A stretch of DNA of 64,000 nucleotides, taken from assembly GCA_035236585.1 (NCBI GenBank), contig CP141130.1, positions 32,499,501-32,563,500 of the forward strand, written 5' to 3'. Positions 37,431 through 50,419 of this stretch are shown here, in pieces. A program made the translations under genes and the position numbers. Origin of the DNA: Warburgia ugandensis. Taxonomy: Eukaryota > Streptophyta > Magnoliopsida > Canellales > Canellaceae. Within the stretch, counting starts at the first letter, position 1; every line of letters begins with the position of its first letter. Under the pieces are notes generated by a model. The model saw only the letters and a list, made by a program, of their open reading frames with translations. It ran no database searches and was not told the origin of the DNA.

Positions 37431-39381
37431 ACAATAAAGTTTGATTAATTATGATAAAATTCATTGACTTATATAGAAAATACTTCATCATTGCTTCCAT
37501 TTTATTCTTTGGATAATAATAGTGCAATAGAAGAATAAACGAAAGACCTAATACCTCTATTATAACATCATTGAAATTATATAATTATTACAATTACAAC
37601 ACACCCACTACATTCATGTAGCACATGCAATCTTTTGACCATTCAAAAAGTTAAACTCTTTAATCTACTAGATCAATTATAAAGATTCTAACTTTTCAAG
37701 GTATAGGCTGAGTCATTACAATTAAGATGTAAGCATATACTTTGTCATTTGATATTTCTAAAATATTACTCATGTTCCAGTAAAATGGTGGGGAGATAGA
37801 ATCTCCATTTATATTATGGAATGTCAAATGATTGTTTATCAAGTGGAACACGTCGCTTTCATTAAGTGCACAAGTCTGAATAATAAAGGAGACTACTAAA
37901 TTTTTTATAGAAATAAGTGGTTTAATTTAGTGCAAGAACATGTGTTTTTAAGTGCATTAATGTATTTGATTTTATTGTATTCTTGTTTTCTATCTGAGTA
38001 TGTCAGTTAGAACACTAAAAATAGATTTGGGCATGGTTACACATACATATGTGTGAAGAACCTTTTCAACTAGATTGTCATTCTGACAAGGATTATTGTT
38101 TTGTGACCTAGTGCTAAAGTATTTCTATTTTCAAATGATAGCAAATGAAATTATTGAACATATTGAGTGTAGAATTGATTTCTAATGCATTTGTTTTTAA
38201 TAGTCTATTTTGCTTTAAGCAAAAAAATGGAACGTCAAGAACACAAACAATAATCCAACCTAAGCAACCCTCCTAAGAGAAAGGTAGATGGTGAAAAATG
38301 GTAAAAAGCATTATCAAGAGAAAGTCAAAGGGAATAAAAGAAACTATCTATTACAACAGTAAGGAGCGAGAGATAGGTGACAGTGAATCATTAAATCAAC
38401 TACCTTTGCTTCATGGTAAGAACAGTAGTGCTTATTATTGTTGATGATTAGAGACATGTGCCACCAACAATCAAAGATTCAATATGCAAGATGGTGAAAG
38501 TATGTAAATGGCCTAGATTATATAATATAGTATGTTCCTTGTTATTTTCAAATAGAGTAATGTACTTGTTTCTACTTTGTAATCTATGTTCAATGTACCT
38601 AACAATAAGAAGATATGTGCCTTACAAGGCTCTAGAAAATAATGGAGAAAATAGAAAAAATACCTTATTCATAACTACATAGTCCCAAATGTTAGATGAT
38701 CTGTCAAGGTCGTACAAAGTCCTTGATATTTATTCCAACATCATTAACTAGGATACATGGAATGAACTTGTAAAGTTTCACATGTCTCCAAAATTTTGAG
38801 GTATGATCTAAACCAATGTTTTATTTAATTAATTATAACATCTAATTATGATTAATTATGCACACATCAAATGTGTAAGTAAAGAGTGCAAAAGGAAGAA
38901 AGGTGCATGTGATCAATCATATCCAACACCACCTTGTTAGGTTAGAAGAACATGAAGTATCTATGATAGTTTATTTCTTTCTAATTATATCACAATTATA
39001 TATGTTTGATTATGTAACTTTAGTGGCTCACTTAACAACAACAAAAAATGAGACTATGGATCCTTTTAATTGCATTATCCTTTAAAAAATAGTTCATTCG
39101 ATCAGGCGTATCATCCAAACCTTCAAAAATGAAGCTACTACATAAATTACTTCTTAAATAAAAAGTGATTGCATGTGTCTGCCTTATATTTCTTGAATAT
39201 TATATATTAATTAATGGAATTGATCACATTCTTATAATTAAATTGTAAGAAATAATGACACAAGAAATTGCATATATAAGGACTCTAAACGACACTGTTG
39301 TAAAGGATGATATCCTATATAGAGCTTTTGGCAATAAGGAGGATCACCCTGACTAAGTAAGGGGCCAATGGCACAATGTGT
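37431..39381. other. Probable CACTA internal sequence, unassigned
   Basis: AT-rich with only short open frames. A lysine-rich patch near 38225-38350 and splice-like sites could belong to the second CACTA gene, since the Ulp1-like part of that gene resumes at about 53060 after the inserted Tat-like element. I recognise no domain here. Confidence 0.3.
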
Positions 39382-41072
39382 TGTGTATTTTAAGTTAAAT
39401 TCACAAGCGCTAGAATCAATGTAGTATTTTCATGTAAGCAAGGTTGATCCCATGAGGAATCTCACAAATTTGCAATGGATTGGATTTTATTCATATTGGT
39501 TAACTTCTAGAAAAGAAGAAGAGTTGTGATTAAACTAGGAAATTAAACAACATAAAATGGAATAGTACACAGAACTAGAAAATAAACTTAAAAGAAAATT
39601 ACTAAAAACTAAAGCTAAACAATGACATTAGAATCTAACTAACAATCAAGCAACTAAATGAAACTACTAAAAATGACACTTTCCTAAATTAACACTTTCT
39701 TAAACTAGAATTAGAAACTTTCTAAAACCAATTTAGGAAAATCTATGACACTAAATTAATAAGCAAAAAAATTTAACAAATTAGATCTAACTAATTTTAA
39801 CAAAAGATTAGAAACATTCATGTGAATATAAACTATCATTAAAGAGACTTTCTAAATTTAATAGTTTCTAAATCCAAAGACTTCTAAAGACGGAACTTTC
39901 TAAAATTAAAAAAGAAAACTTTCTAAACCTAAAATAAGATGCAAAAAATGAATTAACTACTTCTAAAACTACCTTAAGTAACTAAATTAACCAAGAATCT
40001 AAAAGGAAAGGGCTTTAGAACCATGCACATGGTTTTTTGCTGTGTGCATGATTCTAGAGCCCTATATATGGTTAAATTTAATGCACCTACTGTGAGTACT
40101 ATTTAAACTAAATATGGTAGAAAATAAGAAACATGAAATTTTAAATGGTTACCTAAGGATTTAGGAAAATAATAAGTTTTGATGGTTGGAATTAAAGCAC
40201 AAATATAAGGAAAAACCAATTTTCATATTTTGGTACTTAAAAACTTCCAATAAATCTTGTAGTAGAAAGCTATTGAAAGCAAAATTTCATGCAAGGAAAC
40301 AACCTAGATTTCAAGTAATTTAATAAAATAGACATTCCATAATAAGAATTCCCAAAGAACTTTATTAAATCGCATCCAATTTACATCAAATTATGAGCAT
40401 AAAATTGTTCACAAAATATGAAAATTGTAAACTTTTCTAGAGCCTAACATCCTATCTAAACATTAAAAAAAATTTCAATCTAATGCTCACATTCTAAAGT
40501 ATAGTGAAGTGCAAAGAAAACTGAAAAAGGCATTAAATAGAAAAGAAAGCTAGGTGGGTGAACTAACTATGGAAAAATTGCCCAAAAGTAAGGGAAAAAG
40601 AGAGTAGAAAACATAAAATTCAAGTGGGAAAATCAAGGATTTATGCTAGCTCTTCTCTTAGCTGTCACTAACAGATATGAATTAACTTAAATCTTGAGGG
40701 AATAATAAAGAAAACAAGTGAAATAGAGGTAAAGAAGAAAGGAAAAGTGAAATGCAAAGAAAGGTGCAAAACAATAGAATCTAAGCAATGAAAACAAAAC
40801 CAAAACAAGCAAAATGCTAATCTAAATTTAGTAAATAATAACAAGAATAACTAAAAATCAAAAGGAAGAAAAACATCTAAGAAATGCCAAATGAAAGCTT
40901 GATTTCAAGGTGTGACACCCACCTCTACTTAGAAAATTCGTATAGAACATGGGGTATTGAATGAGGAAGGTTAGGAGAAGGAAATTTAGGTAGGAATGAT
41001 GCCATTAAAGACTAAATAAGAGAGAAATAAATATGAGCTAGTTGGCTTCTAAATTAGAAAGGGGTATAGGTA
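39382..41072 (-). repeat. Tat-like LTR copy 4 (3' LTR remnant)
   Basis: Collinear with the first 1.7 kb of 50420-53059 (in plus coordinates), including TGTGTATTTTAA, the GGTTGATCCCA.GAGGAATCTCA block and the GGTTAGGAGAAGGAAATTTAGG block. Similarity stops at about 41072. Confidence 0.75.
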
Positions 41073-43399
41073 CCTTTTTCATTGGCTATCTCTTTTCTTT
41101 ACTTTTTCACATGACTTTACATGGAGCCTCTTTGAATGTTTATTCTTTTTCACCTTTTTAATGTTCATCTCTTGAATTGTATTGTTCATACTTTTTGCAA
41201 GATATTCTTTAATGGTCTCTACATATTTAAAAAATAATGGGTAATGGATATATATTAGGGGTTCAATATAGGTAAAGGTTATTTTCCATGTTGGTATATA
41301 ACAATGCCCACCTCAATAAGATACCACTTGGTGTACCACAATGGTATGAGATTTGTATGACCAACTTAGTGTTGATGAGGTCATTAGGGACTACAATGGT
41401 TACAAGAAGGAATAAAGGGGGTTCAAGGGCAGCGCCCTCGAGTAATGAGGCCTGGGGCGGCAACTACTTTTTGCATAACACATTAAATGATCAATAGCCA
41501 CCTCTATTGTTGTTATACAGCTATCATGTTATAGGTTCACTGAAAGGTCAAATTGATGAGCTGATTGGTGGAGAAGGCCATAAATTGGCATGCCACAAGC
41601 CTTCCAATGGCATTGAAGATTTTTGTTGCTTTGTAGATCTTATTTCCTATTGTTCTTTCTTTATATCCAGAAGCCATTGAAGCTCTACTAGAGAGCAAAC
41701 GGTGGCACAATCCATTGTTGTATTATGTTCTTATCAAACTAAAATATTAGTAGTGTTGAGTAGTGTTGTCTTTCTCCTAGATTTTGTTTAGACATTCCTG
41801 GTGCATACTCATATCTTTACATGCCAAACAAAGAAAAGGCTTATATTTAAAAGGCTCAAATGGCTAACTAGTGGAAAATAATATAGGGAAGGCTAAAGGC
41901 TCTAGGTTTAACAAGGATGATCTCTTTCATTTTCTAGGTTTCATATGACTTAAGAATGATCATAAACTTATGAGAGATATATGGTATAGTCATTTTGTGA
42001 TTCCACAATAGTTGACCAATATGAAAAATAATGAGACCAACGAAGAATTATTTGCTAAAGAAAATTTTGAATTTATGTATAACCCTAAAAAAAGAAATGG
42101 CTCAAAACTCACTCGGGTTATAAGTCTTCACAAATCTTCTTCAGGATCTCTAAGTTATATTTTCTCTTCAACTTAAAATATATATAGATATTTTTAGCAA
42201 TTAATATTCCAAGTTTGATTTTTCAAGAAAAAGAATAAAATAGTGAACTAATTATATGCAACCCTATTAATGAGCTAAAGTTAAAAAATTTAGCTGAATA
42301 TTCAAAATTATAATTTCTCATCTTTATAAAGGAACTTATAAAAAATAAAATAAATTTTTTTCAAAATTATAAGAAAGTTTAGAAATCTCATGTATATCTA
42401 TACCCTGCAACCTAAACTAAACATTGTTCTCAATGTTTTTGAAATATAGGACATCTAAATGATGAAAGGACAATGTAGACTAATGAAACTTTCTAAAAAA
42501 ATCCTAGGTTGCCTCCTATTGAGTGCTAAGTTTAACATCTTCAACCAGACAAGTCCCACAACTAATCTAACCATCTAAACCTAGACCCTGCTAGTTCAAC
42601 TAATTCTCCTAATCCTAACCCTAACATTGAAATGGTAAGACTTTTATGCCACTTAAGGATCTCATGGTAGTCTATATGTTGCCTCCACCCTAAAATTTTA
42701 AGCGGTGGTAACAATATGACATAGTAGACCACCACAATTTTGAATGATGTAAGACTATATTATGATCCCCCATTTTTAGTATTTCATAGTAGTCAATTTT
42801 AAGCAATGGTGGTAATTCAATGACAATGTGAACTACCATGAAATTGCAATGTATTGGACCATATAGAAGTGAATGGTCCTCTTCTTGACCAAATTGAGAG
42901 ATAACATTGACCATTGTATTCAAATTATATTTTTTCTCCATTTCCCTTACATTATCCTAAAATATGGATATAAGTTGACTCTGGCCTTTCCTAAAAGGTT
43001 GTTCTTGTATTACTAGAGGTAGGGACATGGTTTGGCTTAAATCTTAATTATCTTCTAAGGTATACCCTATAGTAGGTTGATGTAGGGTTAGTATATCAAC
43101 TGACTCATTTACTTCTTATTTAGCTAGCATAGGTAAGGTTTCAATTGGGCCTATATTACTATCTGATGTTGTTCAAATAAGGTTTGTAGGTCCCAAACAG
43201 GTACATCTTCTACATTGTAAGGCTCAATTAGTATTTCAGGCTCATGGGGGTATCTACCCTAGCTAGCCACTGAGAAGTCTCTATTAAAGGCACAGTATCC
43301 AACGACTCATTCACCTCCACAATGGATGTTTCTTCATCAAATTCATAAAATAAGCATGACACAATTCTAGAGGATCTGGGTTGGATGGTTCTAAAGCTT
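41073..43399. other. Degraded interior of the Tat-like element
   Basis: No domain recognised. Near 42495-42600 the minus strand holds non-coding text that commonly precedes or follows gag in Athila/Tat elements ('GGTTGCCTCCTATTGAGTGC' on the plus strand). At 41410-41460 there is a short GC-rich patch with GGGCAGCGCCCTCGAG. Confidence 0.3.
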
Positions 43400-44020
43400 T
43401 GTTCTCTTCATCATAATCATAAAAAGGATTAGAACATGGCTCCAGTACATTTGACTATGAGGTTTCTGTATATGGTTGTGGACTTGGTGGCTCAAAATAA
43501 TCATAAGATGTTTCCATCTTATGGTCATTAATAAATGGCTCTTCATTATCCCCAAATTGTTTCAATTCCTCAGTCCTTTTTGTAATTCAGCAATGTTTAT
43601 ATTAGCATTTTCACTTATTGGTTTCATCATCTCCTCCCATTCCTCTATTTCTCATTCCATTTCCTTAGTCTCCTATTCAATGGAAGCCATGATTTGTTCC
43701 ATTCTCTCACAAAATTGTTCCATATTCTCTTTTAATGGTGCTTCTTTATTCTATAGAGGAAACGACTCATAAGGTTGATATTGTTGTGGCATTTGGGTTT
43801 TGAACAAGGGCTAGGCAGGTTGAGCCCATGATGGTTGACCTTGATATTCCTAATAATCATGGTAGGGATGATTAGGGAGGGACCATTGTGGTTCTTCCTA
43901 ATATTAGTAATCTTGAGACCAAAGTTGTTCATGATGCCTAACCCATCCATTATAGTCTTAGTAATTTGTCTCAAGATAAAAATTGCTAAGGTACGTGAAT
44001 GCATTGAGTGCATCCACTAG
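43400..44020 (-). pseudogene. gag-like fossil of the Tat-like element
   Basis: Minus-strand translations give glutamine-, tyrosine- and tryptophan-rich text with NH..P and QPSW-like blocks, then an EEWEEMM-like coiled stretch. This resembles the C-terminal part of Athila/Tat gag proteins. Broken; assignment by general likeness. Confidence 0.45.
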
Positions 44021-44043
44021 CTCCTTATGACCACCCGAGTTTT

Positions 44044-46117
44044 TGTAATACATTTTTCAAAGGCAAGGCCCTTAGTAGTAAAAAAATTTAGCAAAAAGAA
44101 GTAGCAGAAATTCTTTTTCTTTAAAACTTATTTTGAAAAACCCAAGTCACCACTTCATACATAACATAAGTAGAATTTTTGTACAAGATAAAATTCCATT
44201 AAAGGAATATATTTTTATTAAATTCCAGAATCCATCCAGTGGTTCACAATACAGCTCGGTATCATTACAATATTTATCCAAATTATATAATCTAAATTTC
44301 AAACCTCATAATACATTAAAAACTCTCAATACAATACAATGCTCTCAAATAAAAATACATGTCTTCAAGGGATATTCCCAGATTGATTATTCTTCCAAAT
44401 CTTCTTAAATCTTGAGCTCCGAATTCTCCTTCTCTGTATCTGAGATATTGTAAACGTTGAAACATTTACAATATCTCAACAAGCTATGCTTGGTAGGGGA
44501 TTTAAGAAGCATAAAACTTTGACAGTATAATCCTAATACTTCATAATCCAATTATTCATACTCATGGAGCAATCTCTTTACTTTGTCATATATGTACATC
44601 CTTATGCATACATATGGTATACTGTGTATAGATATATACATATGGTCAAAACTGTGAAAAGTAGTTAATATCTCAAAACATAATCATATCTAGCTTATGC
44701 TGAGTTGATAAATCATCCAAACTCTGTTGGAAATACTCCCTCATTTGGGTAGTATCGGTAATCCACGATTACCCGACATCTCATCATGCTATATCATGGA
44801 TAACTACTTTCATACTCCACAGATACCAAGTGTGGAAAATCATCTATGTTATGTCTATATGGGTAGACAGATCGTCACAATGGTGGCCTTCCCATATTGC
44901 CCCACTCGACATTTTGACTCTCTTTGGGCACAGTATCATTATATATTTCACATTTCAGATAGTAGGTGGCCAAACCCTACTACTCTCCTAGCATAGCACC
45001 CCCAGACCTATGCGTGTTTAAACCAAAACGACAAGCCACTATGCTTGTTTGTAAAGTAATTTTTTTACTTATCAGACATCTTGTCTGTTTATATAATCAT
45101 CCTCGTTTTTTTGGTATTCTTATACTGAGGGTAGGATTTCACTTCAAATGTAAGGATTATCATTTACAATGAATGATATCCATGTTCATACAAGTTTAGG
45201 GATCACCATTTTATATGAATGATTCCCATGTATTGATTTTATACTTATCAGACAATCTGTCTATTCACTTAGGGCTAGAATACTTTCTAATTTCCTATTC
45301 ACTTAGGATTTTCCTCAATTCTAACTTAACCATTTCATATGTGTTTTGGTTGCATCATAAAGGTTTTCAATGGGTTTAATACAAGTATTTACATTATACT
45401 TGTCAACATTTCTAGACATAAGATCATGTATACAACATGTACTTCTCATGTAGCATTCATAAAATCCTCTTACCTTCAAGTAGTGATCCATCTCTTCAAA
45501 TCTTCCATGATCTTGACTGATGTATGTAATCTATAAATCCATATATACTATTAATATATATACAATCTGAATAATCCTATATTTTTTATCCTATTTATAT
45601 TCTTTGTCTAATCTTATCCTTTGATATAAAGGATCTAGATCTTGTGTTCTATTATGATATATCTTCCTCAAATAGTATTTATCCTATTGATCAATAGATC
45701 TGATGGTTAGAATGATCTCTAATCTTTCATATCTAGGTATTTTCTATTCTAAGTCTGTGTATTCCTTTCTTTGATCTTGATCTTTCATAGATCCTTTGAT
45801 TAATAATTTAGACTTGTTGATAAAGATCAAGGGCTTAGATCTTCTATCATCTAGTTCTTCTTTGATCTAAGTTTAGTTGTTTGATCATCCCTAAGGAGGA
45901 TGATCTTGGTTCTCTTCCTTGAATCATAATTGATCAAGGGTTCAGATCTTCTATTCTATTTGATTTAAGTTGCAAGCAATATATATATCATCATCAAGAA
46001 GTATTTATTCATTTTATTGTTCTTGATCATTCAAGATCCAATGGATCTTATTTGATCATCCTTATCTTACTTACAATTTTTATTATGATTAGATAATTTA
46101 CTAACCTTTTATGCTCC

Positions 46118-46153
<36 letters not shown>

Positions 46154-49048
46154 ACCAGTTAATGTTTTACTAGTTGAAGATAACTTATTTCAGCCTAAGT
46201 CTAGACTGCTCCTCTTATTTCCAATTGGCTAAGGCTTACTAGCTAAATGGGTGAACACAAAGTGGTACTTCAATCCTCATGTAAAGTGGCGTTTAGACCT
46301 CACAAATGTTAATGGAAGGTAGGAGAGAAGTGAGACTCTATTAGAAAACCCCCTTAACTACCATGTTCAACATTCACTAGAGTGACCTTAGCTCAACCTT
46401 TCATAAGGTTCCTATGAGCATGTTAACCCCAAGTACTCTTTCTAATTGATTTTAATTAAGTCCATAAACATTTAAAATGTCATTCATGGGAGTTTATTAT
46501 TCTCCTCGTTTAGACCATGGATTTGATAATCCTTATATTGTCCTACTAACTACAGCCCTTACTAATATTAAGTCTAAGTCTTTTACTCATCTTAATTGTC
46601 TATGAATCTCTGTTTCATTAGATTTCATTTTTGGTGATTTATGAATATTGAGACATAACCACTAATTAAACAATTATATCTACTAACTTAAAGACAATTA
46701 AGATGCTTATACTATACTTTGACAATTCAAATAATCATACCCTTTAAATCATAAGAGAATTGTACATCTATCTCATTCTAAGGGCATTTCTACTCTAATA
46801 TACTAACATGGATCCTAAGTTATAAAATACATGAAATTTGACTACTAATCTAATGGAATCATGCTTAAACTTCAAATTTAAACTAACATAGCCCTAAGAT
46901 AGTTAAATCTATCAAACTATAACAATCTAATAACACATAGAACATAGCATGCTAAAATTTAAGAACTATCATGCTTTATAACATAAATCACATTTATAAT
47001 ACTATTATCAAATAAAAGGCAATGAAACTAATTAGATTAAGATTATTAAAAACCTTTACTTATCCAACCATTAGATCCTAGATCTTTTCCTTTTAATAAA
47101 GGGTTTTAATTAATTTTAGGGCTTTTACTCCATTAAGGTTCAAGATCATATCCCTTTGTTTTTTTTCATATTCAATCCATGATCTCAATGGATTCCATCA
47201 TAAAATCATTCATTCAATCCATCCAAAGGGTCTGATCATACTTGATCTTATTGATCAAGTGGGTCCCTTTGTATTTTTAGGGTTTTTCTACCATAAAGGG
47301 TAGATCTCTCAATTTATCTTAGATCTATCCAAATAAGTCATGGATATCCCTTTATTTCAATATTATATCATCAGTAAATCAGATCCCCAAGATTTGATCA
47401 TCTCAGATCTTGAAGATCATAAAAATTAGAAGCTTAATTCTTAAACACTTTCATGAAGAATTTTCTAAATGTTATTATTTCAAAAGAAAATAGAAGTTAT
47501 AAGCTTTTCATAGCTTCTTTCTGATCTCAATTTGGCATTCAAATGACTCCACAATTGAACTATGAAGTTCACAGTCATTCCTAGGGTCTAGATTTGATCT
47601 GAGCCCAGCGGAACGAACGGTCCAGATTGATCGGGCAAATTTGGTCGGGCAAAGCGGTTGTTGCACGCCTGTCACAGGGACGCATGTGTAACGCTCTCCC
47701 CAGGGACCAGCACTATCATGTGGCTGTTTCATCGGAATGGCATCACATGTGGTGCACCCGCATGGAAATGCTCCCTCATGGCACGTTTCATGTGGCATTT
47801 CGCAACACATCCCAGTAGCCAATCCCATTTGGGAGATCGGACAATCCAATCAATTCCTTTTCAATTAAGGGCTCAAAAATTAATAAAAATTCTTGAAATT
47901 TCTACCCTAGGGGTTTTGGTCCCTTCTGGATCGATTGGATGGCTTAGATTTTCCATCTGAGCCTTCCGTCATCTAGAATTGAAGGGTTTTGGTCCTTACT
48001 TTATTTTTATAAATTTTAACCTAAACCTAATTACATAAAAATAAAAATTACATAAAACAACATGAAATAAGCATAAGAACTGGTTCCACCTACCTGATTG
48101 GACAAAAAACGTAGATTTGAAACCCAATTTAAAATAAATACCCTTTGATAATAAGATAGCCCAATAGTCACTTGTTTTATGATATCCCGTTGATTGCACC
48201 GTTCAATCTTGAAATTGATTGGGGGATTTTGTAGATTAGGTAGTCTAGGACAATTTGAATTGTGGGATTTATGAGATTCAGTTTGGAACAGAGTGCCTAA
48301 TTGAATTTAGGTCTCTTGTTCCAATTAGAGAGAGGAGAGAGAAAGTGCAAGAAGGGAGATTTTTGGGAGTTTTGGAATTTCGGGAAGGAATCTAGGTCTG
48401 ATTTTTTAGAGTAAATAAGATGATTTCATGGGAATTTTAAAGAACATTTTTGGAGGATTTTTGGAGCTGTATTTATAGATGTTTTTGAATTTTTCATAAT
48501 TACTTGTAATTATCATGTTTCAATTCTTTTAAATATTAAATTAACATTGGATCCTCCACTACCACCTCCTTCTCCACTAGTAGTTGGTAGTGGTTTAACC
48601 ACTCATTACATGTTTGCTGACCATTGGATTAGTTTGTAGGCCCCTTGTGGGTCCCACAGGGTGTGAAAGGACCATTTTGCCCTTTTATGGAGAAAAATTC
48701 ATTTTATTCTCACGAACTTGGAATTGAGAGTACTTAGTGTCATTGGATTCATATTTCTAACTATATTCTAAATATTGATGTCTTAGGTCTCGGTTATAGG
48801 TAAAATTACCATTTTACCCTTTTGTTCATAAAAATGAAGAAAATTAGGGATTTTTCATTTTAACTAGGAATTGAACATACTTAGTGTCATTTCAATAAAT
48901 TTTTCAAGTACATTCATAATTTATAAGTTCTAAATTATGTTTTAATAAAAAGAGAATTTCCAATAACCAAATATTCCAGCCTAGAATTTTTTAAAATTCA
49001 AACTAAATTGATTTTCTCAATTAATTAGCAAAATTTGGGGTTATTACA
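44044..49048 (-). mobile_element. Large Tekay-like gypsy LTR (solo or fragment)
   Basis: On the minus strand the segment reads TGTAATAACCCC... to ...TGTATTACA. Block order matches the Tekay-like LTRs: an ACAATATCTCAACAAGCTATGCTTG block (44469) parallels GCCTCAGCAAGCTATTGCTTG (26960), a GGTGGCCAAACCCTACTACTC block parallels GGTGGCCAGCCCTATCCCTC, and a GC-rich island (47590-47820) lies at the same relative place. At 5005 bp it is about twice as long, so it probably contains other insertions. A stretch at about 46180-46480 resembles 49415-49680. No matching target duplication was found. Confidence 0.6.
46118..46151. repeat. (TTA)n microsatellite
   Basis: About eleven TAT units inside the large gypsy LTR. 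Confidence 0.95.
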
Positions 49049-50400
49049 CTCCTGATAGTAGTCATTGTATGTGGAGCTTGATGTCCATGAAGGAGTGGGA
49101 AAGGGATGCTCAGAATATGTATAGTCATTATGGTATTGATGTTGTAGAACAACTAGCCTGGAAGCTATTATCCTCATTAATTGACTTTGCATTCTATCTA
49201 GTTTATCTATCAGTGTATGAAATATATCCCCTCCTTAATAGGCCTTTGTTATATACAAAGAATGAGTTTTTTTTTTTTTTATGTAGGAAAAAACCCTAAC
49301 TATATGATGCAACCAAAATGCTAATCTTATGTTAAATGATACACAATCAAATTCTAGTATTCACTTATTGAACAATGTCTTGATTATCTTTTCTTAGTGC
49401 TTAAGTGGTAGCTTCTTAGACCTAAATATAGACAACTTTTATCTAGATTTGACAACTGCTTGCCAGTTGGGTTCTACTCAAAAGTGGTTAATACAATCCT
49501 CATGTTACAAGGCACTTAGACTTCAATTAATGTCAACAAAAGGCATGAAAAAATTATTTGGATTTTAAGAAACCCACTATAACCACAATGCTTAGAAGCC
49601 ACTAGAGTGATAATAGATCGTGTCCTTCTAAAAGGGTCCTATGCGCTTGATACCTTAAGTCTTTTTCTACTTGATTTTAAATTAATGTTCAAGGGTTGGG
49701 ATTGCTACATACAAGTGTGTTGATTGATTCCTAAGCATTCCAAGGAGATGGTGATCAAATCCAATCTTTATCTTATGAGGGTTCTTATTTGGCCCTTACT
49801 AGCATTAATTTCATTCCACCATAAAGCACTTAAATATGCAATGCAAAACAAAAGTAAACTAATGCAACCTATATGCTATCCAACCAAGGTTAGATAGGTG
49901 CTCCAATGCAACAACCCTAAATAAAGATGTAACAATTATCAATGAATGATCCTAATCTATGTGATTTATTCTATCACCCAAATGCAAAATTATACTAAAT
50001 GCAAATTATCCTAAAAATTAAAATTTGGGTGAGGATTGCTCATAGTGAGGGGGTCCAATGATGATCAAGTGTGGGCCACCATACCCCACACTTGCCCTGT
50101 ATTATTACAACCCATTTAAAATTCAAATTCAAATTGCAAGTTACAATTGGCCTTACTACAAGTTTTGCTCAAAGGAAAGAAAAACCCCAATCTAAGAAAG
50201 CATGTAAATCCTAAGTTGATGAAGTAGCTCCTTAACCAAATTCCCCTTGCACAAAATAAGTAAGATGGATTAATTTTGTGAGGAATTAACAAAATAAGCA
50301 ATTATGTTGCCAAACCCTAACCTACTTCAACCTACAATGAATACTAAAGGTAAACAATCTTAATGGAGATGCAACCACAAATTCGTTATGATTTCGTGGC
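49049..50400 (-). mobile_element. Leader region of the Tat-like element
   Basis: This lies between the primer-binding site and the gag-like fossil and codes for nothing recognisable. It shares block order with about 46180-46480 (CTCATGT..A..GGC.TTTAGACTTCA, CACTAGAGTGA, GGTCCTATG). Such long non-coding leaders are usual in the Tat lineage. Confidence 0.45.
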
Positions 50401-50419
50401 AATGACACCAAAAACTTTT
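50401..50419 (-). other. Primer-binding-site region of the Tat-like element
   Basis: Minus strand TTTTTGGTGTCATT follows the LTR end ..AATACACA. The plant Athila/Tat consensus here is TTGGCGCCGTTGCC, so several positions have changed by transitions. Confidence 0.55.
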
